Made by a program: the position numbers and the translations under genes. DNA of 29,693 bases from VRUE01 sp963748075. Lineage in GTDB: Bacteria; Actinomycetota; Thermoleophilia; Solirubrobacterales; 70-9. Below the pieces are notes generated by a model. That model saw nothing but the letters and a program-made list of their open reading frames with translations. It did no database searches and was not told the DNA's origin. The stretch is taken from positions 1 to 29,693 of the forward strand of contig CAVVHQ010000005.1 of the NCBI GenBank assembly GCA_963748075.1. Reading direction: 5' to 3'. Shown here in pieces: positions 29,644 to 29,693 of this stretch. How positions within the stretch are numbered: position 1 is the first letter of the stretch; each line of letters opens with the position of its first letter.

Positions 29644-29693
29644 CGCCGCCGCCCTCGCCCTCGTACTCGCCCTCCCCGCCGCCGCCGGCTGCC
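29636..29693 (-). CDS. C-terminal end of an acidic Gly/Glu-rich protein (partial)
   Basis: Reading from the window edge, the frame GGGGEGEYEGEGGGDD ends at TGA 29636-29638 and overlaps the ATG of the small membrane-protein gene by eight bases. Only the 18 last residues are visible, and they form a low-complexity acidic tail. The operon context suggests an FMN-binding or other electron-transfer protein, but this cannot be seen from the sequence. Confidence 0.5.
   Translation of the reverse strand, partial: AAGGGGEGEYEGEGGGDD

Noticed and set aside
1..29693. CRISPR array
   Set aside because: No series of regularly spaced identical repeats was seen.

Overview
The base composition (very GC-rich), the GTG/TTG starts, the scarcity of Shine-Dalgarno sites and the family content all point to a high-GC actinobacterium. 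DUF5995, DUF4344, OsmC and SnoaL-like singletons, a short integrase family and secreted beta-propeller and RTX proteins suggest class Thermoleophilia (Solirubrobacterales or a relative). This placement is inferred from resemblance, not from a search.

Layout. (1) 0-3.4 kb: a secreted SUMF1-type protein and a YihY/BrkB membrane protein on the minus strand, then a divergent arsenic locus. That locus has an intact arsR followed by an arsM-like gene and a ferritin-like R2 gene, both of which have lost their middles. (2) 3.4-8.0 kb: small metabolic and stress genes: VOC protein, BCP-type peroxiredoxin, isochorismatase-like hydrolase, methyltransferase, an SRPBCC protein without a usable start, a cupin, OsmC, and a collapsed second cupin. 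(3) 8.1-15 kb: a mobile accessory region. It holds a MazE/Doc-type toxin-antitoxin pair, a tyrosine recombinase, a frameshifted RibD/DHFR-like gene, an IS1595-family insertion with target duplications, a tRNA-Arg-like sequence with an enlarged anticodon loop, a DUF4268 protein with a nuclease-like N-terminus, and an HNH protein. Related short hairpin-prone repeats lie between these genes. (4) 15-22.3 kb: mostly secreted or small proteins (alpha/beta hydrolase lipoprotein, RTX-repeat protein, PH-like protein, DUF4344 metallopeptidase lipoprotein, SnoaL proteins, DUF5995, NHL propeller), with two more decayed genes near 20.6-21.0 kb. (5) 22.4-26.3 kb: one 1296-residue cyclase-AAA-TPR-SCP2 protein. 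(6) 26.3-29.7 kb: a tightly overlapping minus-strand operon encoding ferredoxin, FAD/NAD(P) reductase, ferric-reductase-like haem membrane protein, ApbE flavin transferase, a small membrane protein and a truncated acidic protein. This looks like a flavinylation-dependent electron-transfer module.

Two themes stand out. First, about eight genes or RNA genes are broken while their neighbours are intact, and at least four of them keep both ends but lack the middle. Second, every minus-strand gene of the 8.1-14.7 kb region has a copy of a related motif just upstream of its start (between it and the next gene), and one copy can fold into an 18-bp imperfect hairpin. This gives the region a cassette-array appearance next to a tyrosine recombinase. 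All family calls come from reading motifs by eye; no search was run.
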